DNA from: Streptomycetaceae bacterium
Lineage (GTDB): Bacteria > Actinomycetota > Actinomycetes > Nanopelagicales > Nanopelagicaceae
NCBI GenBank assembly: GCA_027490815.1
Contig: JAIXXJ010000019.1
Coordinates: 186,001 to 250,000 of the forward strand
DNA: 64,000 nt
Direction of reading: 5' to 3'
A program made the translations under genes and the position numbers. This document shows positions 35,410 through 44,222 of the stretch, piece after piece; within the stretch, counting starts at the first letter, position 1; each line of letters starts with the position of its first letter. Under the pieces are notes generated by a model that had not been told where the DNA came from, searched no databases, and worked only from the letters and a program-made list of their open reading frames with translations.

Positions 35410-38400
35410 GTGAACACGCGTAAGTTGGATCAAACACAGGGATTGTTGCGCAAAGCCCTTGCTACGCGTGTAGTGATCGCTGATGGAGCGATGGGAACGA
35501 TGCTCCAGGACGCTGATCCAACATTGGAAGATTTCCAAAATCATGAGGGCTGTAATGAAATACTAAATGTCAGCCGTCCAGATATTGTGCGCTCGGTCCA
35601 TGATGCCTATTTAAAGGTTGGTGTAGATGCGATCGAAACCAATACTTTCGGAGCAAATTGGGCGAATTTGGCCGAGTATGGCATCGAGGATCGTATTTAT
35701 GAACTGGCCTTTGCCGGTGGAGTTATTGCTCGTGAAGCTGCGGATGCTTTCTCCACTCCTGACAAACCAAGGTTTGTTCTTGGTTCTTTAGGTCCAGGAA
35801 CAAAACTACCTAGCCTTGGACACACGAGTTATCAAAAACTCAAAGATGCTTATTATTTAGCGGCAAAGGGACTTGTAGATAGCGGAAGTGACGCTTTGCT
35901 AATTGAAACTGCGCAAGATCTCTTACAAGTAAAAGCAGCTGTAAATGGTTCACGTTTAGCAATAGAGGAATCCGGTCGAGACATAGTTTTGATTGCACAA
36001 GTTACGGTTGAAACAACAGGCACGATGTTGGTGGGATCAGAGATCGGCGCTGCGCTTAATGCCTTGCAACCTCTCGGGGTTGACCTCATTGGTCTCAACT
36101 GCGCCACTGGACCTGCCGAAATGTCAGAGCACCTTCGATACTTAAGTAAGAATGCAGATGTTGCAATCTCCGTCATGCCAAATGCTGGACTTCCAGTACT
36201 AGGTCCGAAAGGTGCAAGTTACCCACTAGGTCCAGATGAGTTAGCAGTAGCTCTGGATACTTTTGTAAATGATTATGGGATCACTCTCATTGGTGGATGT
36301 TGCGGAACAACTCCGTCACATCTAGAAGCAGTTGTAAAGAAGTTAGATCGCAGAACTGTTCCAAAACGGCAAACCACAATTGAGCCCGGTGCATCCTCTC
36401 TTTACCAATACGTTCCTTTTAGGCAAGATAAAACCTATTTAGCAATCGGTGAACGCACAAACGCAAATGGTTCACGTGCATTTCGCGATGCTCTCCTTTC
36501 GCAAGATTGGGAGAAATGCGTTGAGATAGCACGAGATCAGATCCGAGAGGGTGCTCACATGTTAGATCTTTCGGTTGATTACGTGGGAAGAGATGGCGCA
36601 GCTGACATGGCTGAACTTGCTTCTCGATTCGCAACAGCTAGTACTTTGCCAATTGTTTTAGATTCAACCGAGCCTCTTGTTCTAAAGGCTGGGCTTGAAC
36701 ACCTAGGTGGTCGATGTGTCATCAACTCCGTCAACTACGAAGACGGTGATGGACCTGACTCTAGATTCGCAAAGATAATGCCACTAGTACAAGAGCATGG
36801 CGCAGGTGTTGTTGCACTTACGATTGATGAACAGGGCCAAGCAAGAGACTGCGACTGGAAGTTAAGAGTGGCACGCAGATTAATTGCAGATCTACGTGAT
36901 AACTGGGGTATGAATGTTGGAGACATCTTGATCGATTGCCTTACTTTTCCGATTGCAACAGGACAAGAAGAGACGCGTAAAGATGGCATAGAGACGATAA
37001 ATGCGATTAGAAAGCTGAAGGAAGAGTTCCCCGAGGTTCAGGCTACGTTGGGTGTTAGCAATGTTTCATTCGGACTTAATCCCGCCTCTCGAATCGTTCT
37101 TAACTCAGTCTTCCTTCACGAATGCGTTCAAGCTGGATTAGATTCAGCGATTGTTCACCCCTCAAAAATTACTCCAATGAATAGAATCGATGAAAGAGCC
37201 AAGGAAGTAGCACTTGACCTGATTTATGATCGTAGAGTCTTTGATGGTCAGGAGTGCACATACGATCCTCTTCAAGAGTTTTTGCAGCTTTTCGAAGGCG
37301 TAGAACTTGCTTCAAGCAAAAATGCACGCGCCGAAGCTTTGGCGGCTTTGCCTCTGTTTGATCGTTTACAGCGCAGAATCATCGATGGAGAAAAAGTTGG
37401 TCTAGAGGATGACTTAAAGTTGGCAATGGATCAGGGAACAAAACCTTTACAAATCATTAATGATCATCTTTTAGAGGGCATGAAAGTGGTCGGGGAACTT
37501 TTTGGTAAGGGCGAAATGCAGCTACCTTTCGTCCTCCAAAGCGCCGAAGTTATGAAGTCTGCTGTTGCAATACTTGAGCCATTTATGGAGAAAACAGGCG
37601 ATGAAGGTCGTGGCACGATGTTGCTTGCAACAGTTAAGGGTGATGTTCACGATATCGGCAAGAATCTAGTTGACATCATTTTAACGAATAACGGATATCG
37701 CGTTGCAAACATTGGTATAAAACAGACTATCAATCAGATAATTGACGGTGCATTAGAGGCAAATGCAGATGCAATTGGAATGAGTGGTCTACTCGTTAAA
37801 TCAACGGTAATTATGAAAGAGAATTTGGAAGAGATAACTTCGCGTGGTCTAGACCAACGTTGGCCGATTGTTCTTGGGGGAGCAGCACTTACTCGGGCCT
37901 ACGTTGAGCAGGATTTGGCTAGTGTGTTTCCTGGCCAAGTACGTTATGCACGAGATGCTTTTGAAGGTCTACGCATAATGGATTCCATCATGGCTATTAA
38001 GCGAGGTGAAGAAGGAGCGGCCCTACCGCCATTGAAGGAACGTAAGACTGTCAATACTCGTGTGAAAGAAATTGATCTTCCTATCGATACAAATCGCAGT
38101 GATGTAAGCACAGATGTTTCGATACCAACGCCACCGTTCTTTGGTTCAAGAGTTGTGAAAGGAATATCACTGGCCGATTACTCCGGGATGTTGGATGAAC
38201 GCGCACTATTTGTAGGACAGTGGGGCTTAAAAGGTAATCGCGGCGAATATGAAGAGATGGTTTTAAAAGAAGGTCGTCCCCGTCTTCGTTCATTAATCAA
38301 TGAAGTTCAATCAAAAGGGTGGCTAAATGCTGCCGTGGTTTATGGTTATTTTCCCTGCTACAGTGAAGGAAATGATCTAGTAATTCTTCATCATGAAGGT

Positions 38401-38916
38401 GCAAACAAAGGACAAGAACGCCTTAGGTTAACATTCCCAAGGCAACGTCGCGATCGTCGACTATGCATTAGTGATTTCTTTGCATCTAAATCTGCTGGAA
38501 AAACCGATGTAGTCGCATTCCATGTTGTGACTATGGGAGCCTCTGTAAGTGCCGCGGCTGCCAAGCTTTTTGCAGCAGATAAATACCGTGAATATTTAGA
38601 GCTACACGGTTTATCCGTGCAACTGACTGAAGCACTTGCAGAACATTGGCATGCTCGCATGCGCGAGGAGCTTCATGTTCACGAAGATGATGCACCTGAA
38701 CTGCAAGCAGTTCTTGATCAGGGATATAGAGGTTCTAGATACTCCTTTGGATACCCAGCTTGTCCTGATCTTGAGCAACAGGTTCAATTGTGCGAACTAC
38801 TAGAGCCTGGGCGTATTGGCGTCGAACTTTCAGAAGAGTTTCAACTTCATCCTGAGCAGTCGACTTCGGCGATCATCGTTCATCACCCTGAAGCCAAATA
38901 TTTCAACGCGAATTAA
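35410..38916 (+). CDS. metH: Cobalamin-dependent methionine synthase
   Basis: Transfers methyl from methyl-tetrahydrofolate to homocysteine through cobalamin. From GTG 35410 it has about 1168 residues in four modules. These are the homocysteine domain (DGAMGTML, zinc cysteines in LNCATGP and GGCCGT), the pterin-binding domain (IGERTNANGSRAF), the B12 domain (GDVHDIGKN with the cobalt-ligand His), and the C-terminal reactivation domain (ending PACPDLEQQ...ELLEPGRIGVELSEEFQLHPEQS). The start is set by the TAACCT box and by where homology begins. There is no room for a cobalamin riboswitch. A HAD phosphatase gene follows after 5 bp. Confidence 0.94.
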   Translation: MNTRKLDQTQGLLRKALATRVVIADGAMGTMLQDADPTLEDFQNHEGCNEILNVSRPDIVRSVHDAYLKVGVDAIETNTFGANWANLAEYGIEDRIYELAFAGGVIAREAADAFSTPDKPRFVLGSLGPGTKLPSLGHTSYQKLKDAYYLAAKGLVDSGSDALLIETAQDLLQVKAAVNGSRLAIEESGRDIVLIAQVTVETTGTMLVGSEIGAALNALQPLGVDLIGLNCATGPAEMSEHLRYLSKNADVAISVMPNAGLPVLGPKGASYPLGPDELAVALDTFVNDYGITLIGGCCGTTPSHLEAVVKKLDRRTVPKRQTTIEPGASSLYQYVPFRQDKTYLAIGERTNANGSRAFRDALLSQDWEKCVEIARDQIREGAHMLDLSVDYVGRDGAADMAELASRFATASTLPIVLDSTEPLVLKAGLEHLGGRCVINSVNYEDGDGPDSRFAKIMPLVQEHGAGVVALTIDEQGQARDCDWKLRVARRLIADLRDNWGMNVGDILIDCLTFPIATGQEETRKDGIETINAIRKLKEEFPEVQATLGVSNVSFGLNPASRIVLNSVFLHECVQAGLDSAIVHPSKITPMNRIDERAKEVALDLIYDRRVFDGQECTYDPLQEFLQLFEGVELASSKNARAEALAALPLFDRLQRRIIDGEKVGLEDDLKLAMDQGTKPLQIINDHLLEGMKVVGELFGKGEMQLPFVLQSAEVMKSAVAILEPFMEKTGDEGRGTMLLATVKGDVHDIGKNLVDIILTNNGYRVANIGIKQTINQIIDGALEANADAIGMSGLLVKSTVIMKENLEEITSRGLDQRWPIVLGGAALTRAYVEQDLASVFPGQVRYARDAFEGLRIMDSIMAIKRGEEGAALPPLKERKTVNTRVKEIDLPIDTNRSDVSTDVSIPTPPFFGSRVVKGISLADYSGMLDERALFVGQWGLKGNRGEYEEMVLKEGRPRLRSLINEVQSKGWLNAAVVYGYFPCYSEGNDLVILHHEGANKGQERLRLTFPRQRRDRRLCISDFFASKSAGKTDVVAFHVVTMGASVSAAAAKLFAADKYREYLELHGLSVQLTEALAEHWHARMREELHVHEDDAPELQAVLDQGYRGSRYSFGYPACPDLEQQVQLCELLEPGRIGVELSEEFQLHPEQSTSAIIVHHPEAKYFNAN

Positions 38917-38921
38917 ATTCC

Positions 38922-39593
38922 ATGACTGACTTTTTTGATGCAGTTTTTTTTGATATGGACGGCCTGACCGTTGATTCCGAGCCTCAATGGCTGATATCTG
39001 AAAGAGAAGTAATTGCTCCTTTTGGTTATGAGTGGACACAAGAAGATCAGGTAGCTTGCTTAGGTGGCCCACTTGAAAAATTGGGCGACTACATGTCCCA
39101 GAAGTGCAACAACATTGAGCAGTCTGCGTACTTCGTTGATCAATTAATCAAGAGGCAGGCAGAGCGAATGCGGACTAACACCACAGTAATGCCAGGTGCA
39201 ATAGAGCTCATAAATTCCTTGAAGGCCAATGGTGTAAAAACTGCATTAGTTTCAGCCAGCCCACGTGTGATCGTCGAAGCGGTCCTAGAAAACATCGGTA
39301 AAGGTCTTTTTCCTTTCTCTATAAGTGGGGATGATGTTTTGAGAACTAAACCTGATCCAGAGGGTTATTTGAAGGCAGCTTTAACTTCTCAAAGTAATAT
39401 TGAAAACTGTCTAGTATTTGAAGATTCATTGCCTGGAATGCAGGCAGCGATCGACAGTGGTGCATGGTTAATTGCCGTGCCTCATATGGTCCAGATTGAA
39501 GAAAGCGAACGTGTAAGAAGCATTAAATCTCTTAGCGAGCTCTCGTTTGAGAAACTTAAAGAGCTGAAAGCGAACTTTTCAATAGAAATTTAG
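38922..39593 (+). CDS. HAD family hydrolase (beta-phosphoglucomutase-like)
   Basis: A 223-residue HAD subfamily IA phosphatase. The nucleophile motif is FFDMDGLTVDSE, the threonine/serine motif ALVSASP, the lysine lies in RTKPDPEGY, and the acidic motif is VFEDSLPGMQAA. It lies 5 bp behind metH, an association seen in other actinobacteria, but the substrate is unknown. The stop shares TTAG with the convergent recB-like gene. Confidence 0.87.
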   Translation: MTDFFDAVFFDMDGLTVDSEPQWLISEREVIAPFGYEWTQEDQVACLGGPLEKLGDYMSQKCNNIEQSAYFVDQLIKRQAERMRTNTTVMPGAIELINSLKANGVKTALVSASPRVIVEAVLENIGKGLFPFSISGDDVLRTKPDPEGYLKAALTSQSNIENCLVFEDSLPGMQAAIDSGAWLIAVPHMVQIEESERVRSIKSLSELSFEKLKELKANFSIEI

Positions 39594-40354
39594 TCATTGT
39601 GTGCAGGGCATATTTTTTTAAAGAAGCACCAATCGCATAGCTTTGTTGGATTAGGCGGCCAATAGTCCTTCTCTATCGAGACTGAGATATCTTTAGCAAC
39701 TCTCATTAGGGTTTTTTCGGTAGATTCTAAATCGGCTGAAGTTGGTTGGCTTTTCACAAGTTTTCCATCGCCAAGATATATCAGTTGTAGCAACCTAGGC
39801 AGAACACCTTTGTTCTTCCAGTACAAAAGTGCATATACCCGCAACTGGAAAAGAGCTTTCTCTTCCCACCCGGGTTTTGGAGCCTTTCCTGATTTGTAGT
39901 CGACAATTCGTACTTCGCCAGTTGGCGCTACATCTAAGCGATCCACATAACCATGCAGATAGATACTCTCCGTTAAGTCATTTTCCAGATGTATTTCTCG
40001 ATGCGTTGCTTCGAATGTTTTGGGATCTTCAACAGTGAAATATGTTTCGAGAAGCGATGCAGCGCTATCAAGCCATTCTTTTTCGTTTGAAACAAGATCA
40101 ATTAACTCAGGCTTGGCTTCGATCTGTGCTTTCCATCGTGAAGGAAGTAGATCTATGGCCGTCGGTGGGGTCCGGTTCTCAGCTACCGATTCAAACAGGT
40201 CATGAAGAACCGTGTGTACTAGCGTTCCTCTTTCTGCATCCAATGAAGGTGGTTCCGGCAGCTTATCTATCTTGCGGTAGCGATACAGAAGCGGACAGTT
40301 TTGGTACTCAGTCACGGCGCTAGGGGATAGACGTAGCGGTTGATTCATACTCAT
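39590..40354 (-). CDS. RecB family Fe-S exonuclease (PD-(D/E)XK)
   Basis: A 254-residue stand-alone nuclease domain. EYQNCPLLYRYRKID near the N-terminus and CDWCFFKKICP at the C-terminus supply the four cysteines of the Fe-S staple known from AddB and Cas4. The catalytic motif is VRIVDYKSGKAP. It corresponds to the mycobacterial gene beside trmI (Rv2119). Start ATG 40354 is 7 nt from TATCTT; longer in-frame extensions run into the divergent promoter region. A role in DNA repair is inferred. Confidence 0.88.
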   Translation of the reverse strand: MSMNQPLRLSPSAVTEYQNCPLLYRYRKIDKLPEPPSLDAERGTLVHTVLHDLFESVAENRTPPTAIDLLPSRWKAQIEAKPELIDLVSNEKEWLDSAASLLETYFTVEDPKTFEATHREIHLENDLTESIYLHGYVDRLDVAPTGEVRIVDYKSGKAPKPGWEEKALFQLRVYALLYWKNKGVLPRLLQLIYLGDGKLVKSQPTSADLESTEKTLMRVAKDISVSIEKDYWPPNPTKLCDWCFFKKICPAHND

Positions 40355-40361
40355 GCTGCGC

Positions 40362-40367
40362 AAGATA
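40362..40367 (-). promoter_or_regulatory. Predicted -10 box of the RecB-like nuclease gene (leaderless)
   Basis: TATCTT on the minus strand, 7 nt before ATG 40354. Confidence 0.45.
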
Positions 40368-40393
40368 CTCCTACCCAACCCGTTTAATTCGCC

Positions 40394-40399
40394 TAAGAT
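40394..40399 (+). promoter_or_regulatory. Predicted -10 box of trmI (leaderless)
   Basis: TAAGAT lies 6 nt before GTG 40406. Confidence 0.5.
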
Positions 40400-40405
40400 G
40401 CTCCC

Positions 40406-41257
40406 GTGTCTAATCTTGGGTTCTTTGCCGCAGGAGATCGCATTCAATTAACCGATCCCAAGGGAAAGTTGTATAGCTTCACAATTACTCCAGGCAAAGA
40501 GTGGCATACACACAAGGGCTGGATTACACACGATGATTTAATCGGTTTGCCAGAGGGTTCGGTTGTCAGCACTACAGCGGGATTGTCTTTTTCTGCTTTC
40601 AAACCATTGTTATCAGATTTTGTTTTAACAATGCCTCGAGGCGCCACGATTGTTTATCCCAAGGATGCGGCAATGATCATCGGTGCTGCAGATATTTATC
40701 CAGGTGCGCGAGTATTAGAGGCAGGTGTAGGAAGTGGCGCCCTAACTATCTCGTTGCTTCGCGCAGTCGGTGATGGCGGGTCTGTTCATTCGGTTGAAAG
40801 ACGAGAAGATTTTGCTCAAATTGCAAAAACAAATGTTCAGGAGTATTTCTCGGGAGAGGTAAAAAACTGGAAACTCGACGTTGGAGATTTACAAGATAAC
40901 ACTTTTGACGCGAACTATGATCGCGTCGTTCTAGACATGCTCGCACCATGGGAGTGCATTGATACTTCTGCACAGGCGCTGCGACCAGGTGGTGTATTCC
41001 TGGCATATGTGGCTACAACGACTCAACTTTCGGCAACTGCTGAGGCCTTGAAAAATGATGGTCGTTTCACTGAGCCTGAAAGTGCTGAAACCTTGGTTCG
41101 TGGATGGCACCATGAGGGCCTTGCAGTAAGGCCGCAGCAAAGAATGATTGGTCATACTGGTTTTATCATTCAAAGTCGGCGCATGGCACCTGGTGTTCAA
41201 GTTCTAGCTAGGCGTCGCCGTCCTTCTAAAGGTGCATACGGTGTCTCGGAAGATTGA
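40406..41257 (+). CDS. trmI: tRNA (adenine-58-N1)-methyltransferase
   Basis: Makes m1A58 in the T loop of tRNAs as a homotetramer. The 283-residue chain has the N-terminal beta domain (GDRIQLTDPKGKLYSFTITPGKEWHTHKGWI), the SAM-binding VLEAGVGSGALTISLLRAV and the catalytic DRVVLDMLAPWEC. In mycobacteria the next genes would be the proteasomal ATPase, dop, pup and prcBA; here pafB overlaps its 3' end directly. Confidence 0.94.
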   Translation: MSNLGFFAAGDRIQLTDPKGKLYSFTITPGKEWHTHKGWITHDDLIGLPEGSVVSTTAGLSFSAFKPLLSDFVLTMPRGATIVYPKDAAMIIGAADIYPGARVLEAGVGSGALTISLLRAVGDGGSVHSVERREDFAQIAKTNVQEYFSGEVKNWKLDVGDLQDNTFDANYDRVVLDMLAPWECIDTSAQALRPGGVFLAYVATTTQLSATAEALKNDGRFTEPESAETLVRGWHHEGLAVRPQQRMIGHTGFIIQSRRMAPGVQVLARRRRPSKGAYGVSED

Positions 41258-42182
41258 GCGCTTAGTTAACTTAACTATTGCGTTGCTGGCAACAAAAAGA
41301 TTCTTAACAAAGTCTGAAATATTTAGAACTGTCGAAGGTTATGAGGGAACACCAGAGACTAAAGAGCGAATGTTTGAACGAGACAAAGACGATCTAAGGG
41401 CTTTAGGTATAGAGATTTCGGTGGGAAGTTTCGATCCCGTTTTTCAGGACGAGGCCGGTTACAGAATAAATTCTGACACCTATCAATTCAATATCGGGCT
41501 TCTCTCGCCCCTAGATGTTTCCTTACTTTCTTTGGCTGCACAGTGTTGGCAGGGTGCTGCTTTAGATCAAGCCGCTCACCGAGTACTCCGTAAATTACGT
41601 TCAATTGGTATTCCAGCAGATGAATTGGATATTCCAGCGATACATTCCAAGCTCTCCACAAGTGGGCAGGATCTAGACATCATAAGTAGTGCAATTGCAG
41701 AATGTGCATTAATCAGATTTAACTACATAGCCAAAGATCTAGAAAGTCAACGTCGGACTGTTATTCCATTTAACTTGGCCACTCATGCAGGGTTCTGGTA
41801 CGTCGCAACGGTTGATCAAGATAACCAGGAAGTTCGTATATTCAGGCTAGATCGTATGAGTAGTCGCGTCGAAAAAAGTTTACCGCAAAAGGATTTCCAA
41901 GCGCCCATAGATTTTGATTTCCAGAAAGCTTTGAAAAATACGCATTCTAACAAGTCAGCAATCCTTGATGTTCAAAAAGGTAAAGGCCAACTGATACGAA
42001 AATTAGCAACGTCGATAAAAGATCTAGGGGAATGGGATCGCTTGGAAGTTCCTATCGTAAATATGGATAACTTACTTTCTCTTGCTTTATGGCACGGAGA
42101 TGACGTTTTAGTACATTCACCCGAAGAGCTCGTAGAGATGATTAAAACCTCACTTCATGAAATTTTGGCTAGTCATGAGTAA
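41241..42182 (+). CDS. pafB: PafB, WYL-domain transcriptional activator
   Basis: Acts with PafC as a heterodimer activating LexA-independent DNA-damage genes in mycobacteria. The 313-residue protein starts SRKIERLVNLTIALLATKRFLTKSEI (winged HTH, close to mycobacterial PafB) with RMFERDKDDLRALGI. A WYL domain follows near residues 150-205 (ALIRFNYIAKD, RRTVIPFNLA, GFWYVATVD). AAAGGTG lies 6 nt before GTG 41241, inside trmI. It overlaps pafC by 8 bp. Confidence 0.9.
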   Translation: MSRKIERLVNLTIALLATKRFLTKSEIFRTVEGYEGTPETKERMFERDKDDLRALGIEISVGSFDPVFQDEAGYRINSDTYQFNIGLLSPLDVSLLSLAAQCWQGAALDQAAHRVLRKLRSIGIPADELDIPAIHSKLSTSGQDLDIISSAIAECALIRFNYIAKDLESQRRTVIPFNLATHAGFWYVATVDQDNQEVRIFRLDRMSSRVEKSLPQKDFQAPIDFDFQKALKNTHSNKSAILDVQKGKGQLIRKLATSIKDLGEWDRLEVPIVNMDNLLSLALWHGDDVLVHSPEELVEMIKTSLHEILASHE

Positions 42183-43128
42183 AGATTTATCAGCGCCACT
42201 TTTGCGAACAGCACGTTTGTTAGATCTAGTTCCTTACTTGAACTCAAATCAGGGAATTTCAATCAAGGATTTAGCAACGGATTTTGGTGTGTCAACCGCA
42301 CAAATAAATTCAGACCTAACAACATTATGGATGTGCGGTTTGCCAGGATATACACCCCTGGAATTGATGGACTTGGAATTTGAATCTGGTTTTGTCACGA
42401 TTCGAAACGCACCAACGCTTTCTAAACCACGAAACATTTCATTTGATGAGGGTTTAGCGATCATGCTTGGCCTCGAGCTACTTCAGCAACAAATTCCGAC
42501 CGATAGAGAAGATTTGCATACCGAGATAGAAGTTCTTAAGGACAAATTCTCGAATCAATTTGGAGTTCCGAGGGCTGTTACTGTCTCGCACGCTATTGAC
42601 CCTTCAATAATTTCTCCAGTGATGCACGCAATTAATACTTCACGAGATGTAGAGATCACATACCATTCACTCTACTCAGATGAAATTTCCGTAAGGACAG
42701 TATTACCGCTAGCAACTTTCGTAGAAGGAGGGAACAATTACCTTCGCGCTTTTTGTAGAAGAGTAGAGGCAATCAGAATTTTTAGACTCGACCGTATCGT
42801 TTCTTTGTCCCTCATAGATGCTGGACCCGATGGAGCTGAAGTTCCAAAGAGTTTCATCGAGACAGATGAAATTGAAAGTGACAAGATTCTCTACACGATC
42901 AAAATCAAGAGGCTTACTCGAGACGTTATCGAGCGCTTTAATTTGAGTCATTTATTGCAGGACAATCCCAAAACTAGGGAGTTGACCATTGAGCTGTCAT
43001 CCTTCTCAGGTGAATGGATTAAACGTGCCGTATTAGCAACTGGATCGGATGTTGAACTACTTTCTCCTTCAGAATTGCGCAACGAGGTTGCTAATCGCGC
43101 CCAACTTCTCATAAAGCGGTATACCTAG
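42175..43128 (+). CDS. pafC: PafC, WYL-domain transcriptional activator
   Basis: Partner of PafB. The 317-residue protein has an N-terminal HTH (RTARLLDLVPYLNSNQGISIKDLATDFGVS), a central region DEGLAIMLGLELLQQQ, and a WYL domain (VEITYHSLYSDEISVRTVLP, NYLRAFCRRVEAIRIFRLDRI) thought to sense single-stranded nucleic acid. ATG 42175 is chosen by homology and overlap with pafB. The tat genes follow, as in mycobacteria. Confidence 0.9.
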   Translation: MSKDLSAPLLRTARLLDLVPYLNSNQGISIKDLATDFGVSTAQINSDLTTLWMCGLPGYTPLELMDLEFESGFVTIRNAPTLSKPRNISFDEGLAIMLGLELLQQQIPTDREDLHTEIEVLKDKFSNQFGVPRAVTVSHAIDPSIISPVMHAINTSRDVEITYHSLYSDEISVRTVLPLATFVEGGNNYLRAFCRRVEAIRIFRLDRIVSLSLIDAGPDGAEVPKSFIETDEIESDKILYTIKIKRLTRDVIERFNLSHLLQDNPKTRELTIELSSFSGEWIKRAVLATGSDVELLSPSELRNEVANRAQLLIKRYT

Positions 43129-43203
43129 GGACTGAGCCTAGGAGAAGTTATCAACCTGGTGTAAACTCAGGCCAATTACAAACGAGCACGGTTGGAGTTT
43201 TAA

Positions 43204-43386
43204 ATGAATCTAGGCGCACGCGAAATTATTGTTTTACTTGTTGTGGTTTTGGTTCTCTTTGGCGCAAAGCGCTTGCCAGATTCAGCACGTTCCCTTGGTC
43301 GATCTATGCGTATTTTCAAGAGTGAAATGAAGGAAATGAAAGCTGACGACAAGCCAGCCAACGAAGAAGGAAATCAAGAGAAGTAA
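43204..43386 (+). CDS. tatA: Sec-independent translocase component TatA
   Basis: Pore-forming subunit of the twin-arginine protein export system. The 60-residue protein has one N-terminal membrane helix ([19 protein letters not shown] with the FG hinge), then an amphipathic helix [17 protein letters not shown] and an acidic tail. GGAG precedes ATG 43204. A TAAACT at 43162-43167 may be its -10 with a short leader. TatB is not in the window. Confidence 0.93.
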   Translation: MNLGAREIIVLLVVVLVLFGAKRLPDSARSLGRSMRIFKSEMKEMKADDKPANEEGNQEK

Positions 43387-43390
43387 ACCT

Positions 43391-44206
43391 ATGGCGTCTA
43401 CTCATGACGCGAGGATGCCGTTACTAGATCATTTACGGGAGTTTCGTAAACGTATCGTACGGGCAGCCATAGCGATTTTTTTGGCTTCAGGTGCGGGTTG
43501 GTATTTCTACAATACGATCATAACAACGCTTGCCGAACCTGTCTGTGACTTAAAGTCAGCTCAACTTTCCGGTTCCGAGAATTGCGGGGCGCTCTATATC
43601 AGCGGCGTTTTAGGGCCATTGAATTTACAAATGAAAGTAGCACTACTAACCGGCGTAATTATATCTGCACCATTTTGGCTTTATCAATTGTGGGCGTTTA
43701 TTGCACCAGCATTACATCGTAAAGAGAAACGAAATAGTTTCCTATTCATACTTTCTGCAACACCTTTTTTCGCATTTGGAGCCACACTTGGCTATTTGAT
43801 CCTCCCTTTAGCTATAAAAGTTCTTTTTGGTTTCACACCTGAGGCACTGAATAACCTCGTTCGTTTTGACGATTACTTGGATTTCGTACTGCGAATAATT
43901 CTTTTATTTGGATTAGCCTTTGAACTACCTGTCTTCCTGCTTACATTTAATTTGATTGGTTTCCTAAGAGGCAAAACCATTCTACGGCCTTGGCGAATTT
44001 GGGTCTTCGGCATATTTATCTTCTCGGCAGCGTTTACACCGACTGCAGATCCCTTCACAATGCTTCTACTAGCAGTGCCGATCATGCTTTTGTACTTCTT
44101 AGCAGGCTTCATTGCAGTCTTAGTTGACAGGGTTCGAGACAAAAGATTCGATAAAACGGAAATTGCAGGTTCTTCAATCGAATCTCCAACTTCAATCTCG
44201 GAATGA
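43391..44206 (+). CDS. tatC: Sec-independent translocase component TatC
   Basis: Membrane receptor for twin-arginine signal peptides. The 271-residue protein has six hydrophobic segments and the family signature MPLLDHLREFRKRIVRA at the N-terminus, a conserved cytoplasmic SAPFWLYQLWAFIAPALHRKEKR loop, and FGLAFELPVFLL with the key glutamate. It is 4 bp behind tatA. The C-terminal tail is polar and variable. Confidence 0.95.
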   Translation: MASTHDARMPLLDHLREFRKRIVRAAIAIFLASGAGWYFYNTIITTLAEPVCDLKSAQLSGSENCGALYISGVLGPLNLQMKVALLTGVIISAPFWLYQLWAFIAPALHRKEKRNSFLFILSATPFFAFGATLGYLILPLAIKVLFGFTPEALNNLVRFDDYLDFVLRIILLFGLAFELPVFLLTFNLIGFLRGKTILRPWRIWVFGIFIFSAAFTPTADPFTMLLLAVPIMLLYFLAGFIAVLVDRVRDKRFDKTEIAGSSIESPTSISE

Positions 44207-44210
44207 AAGA

Positions 44211-44216
44211 TAGGCT
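44211..44216 (+). promoter_or_regulatory. Predicted -10 box of the lipid-kinase-like gene (leaderless)
   Basis: TAGGCT lies 6 nt before ATG 44223, in the 16-bp gap after tatC. Confidence 0.45.
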
Positions 44217-44222
44217 CGTACT

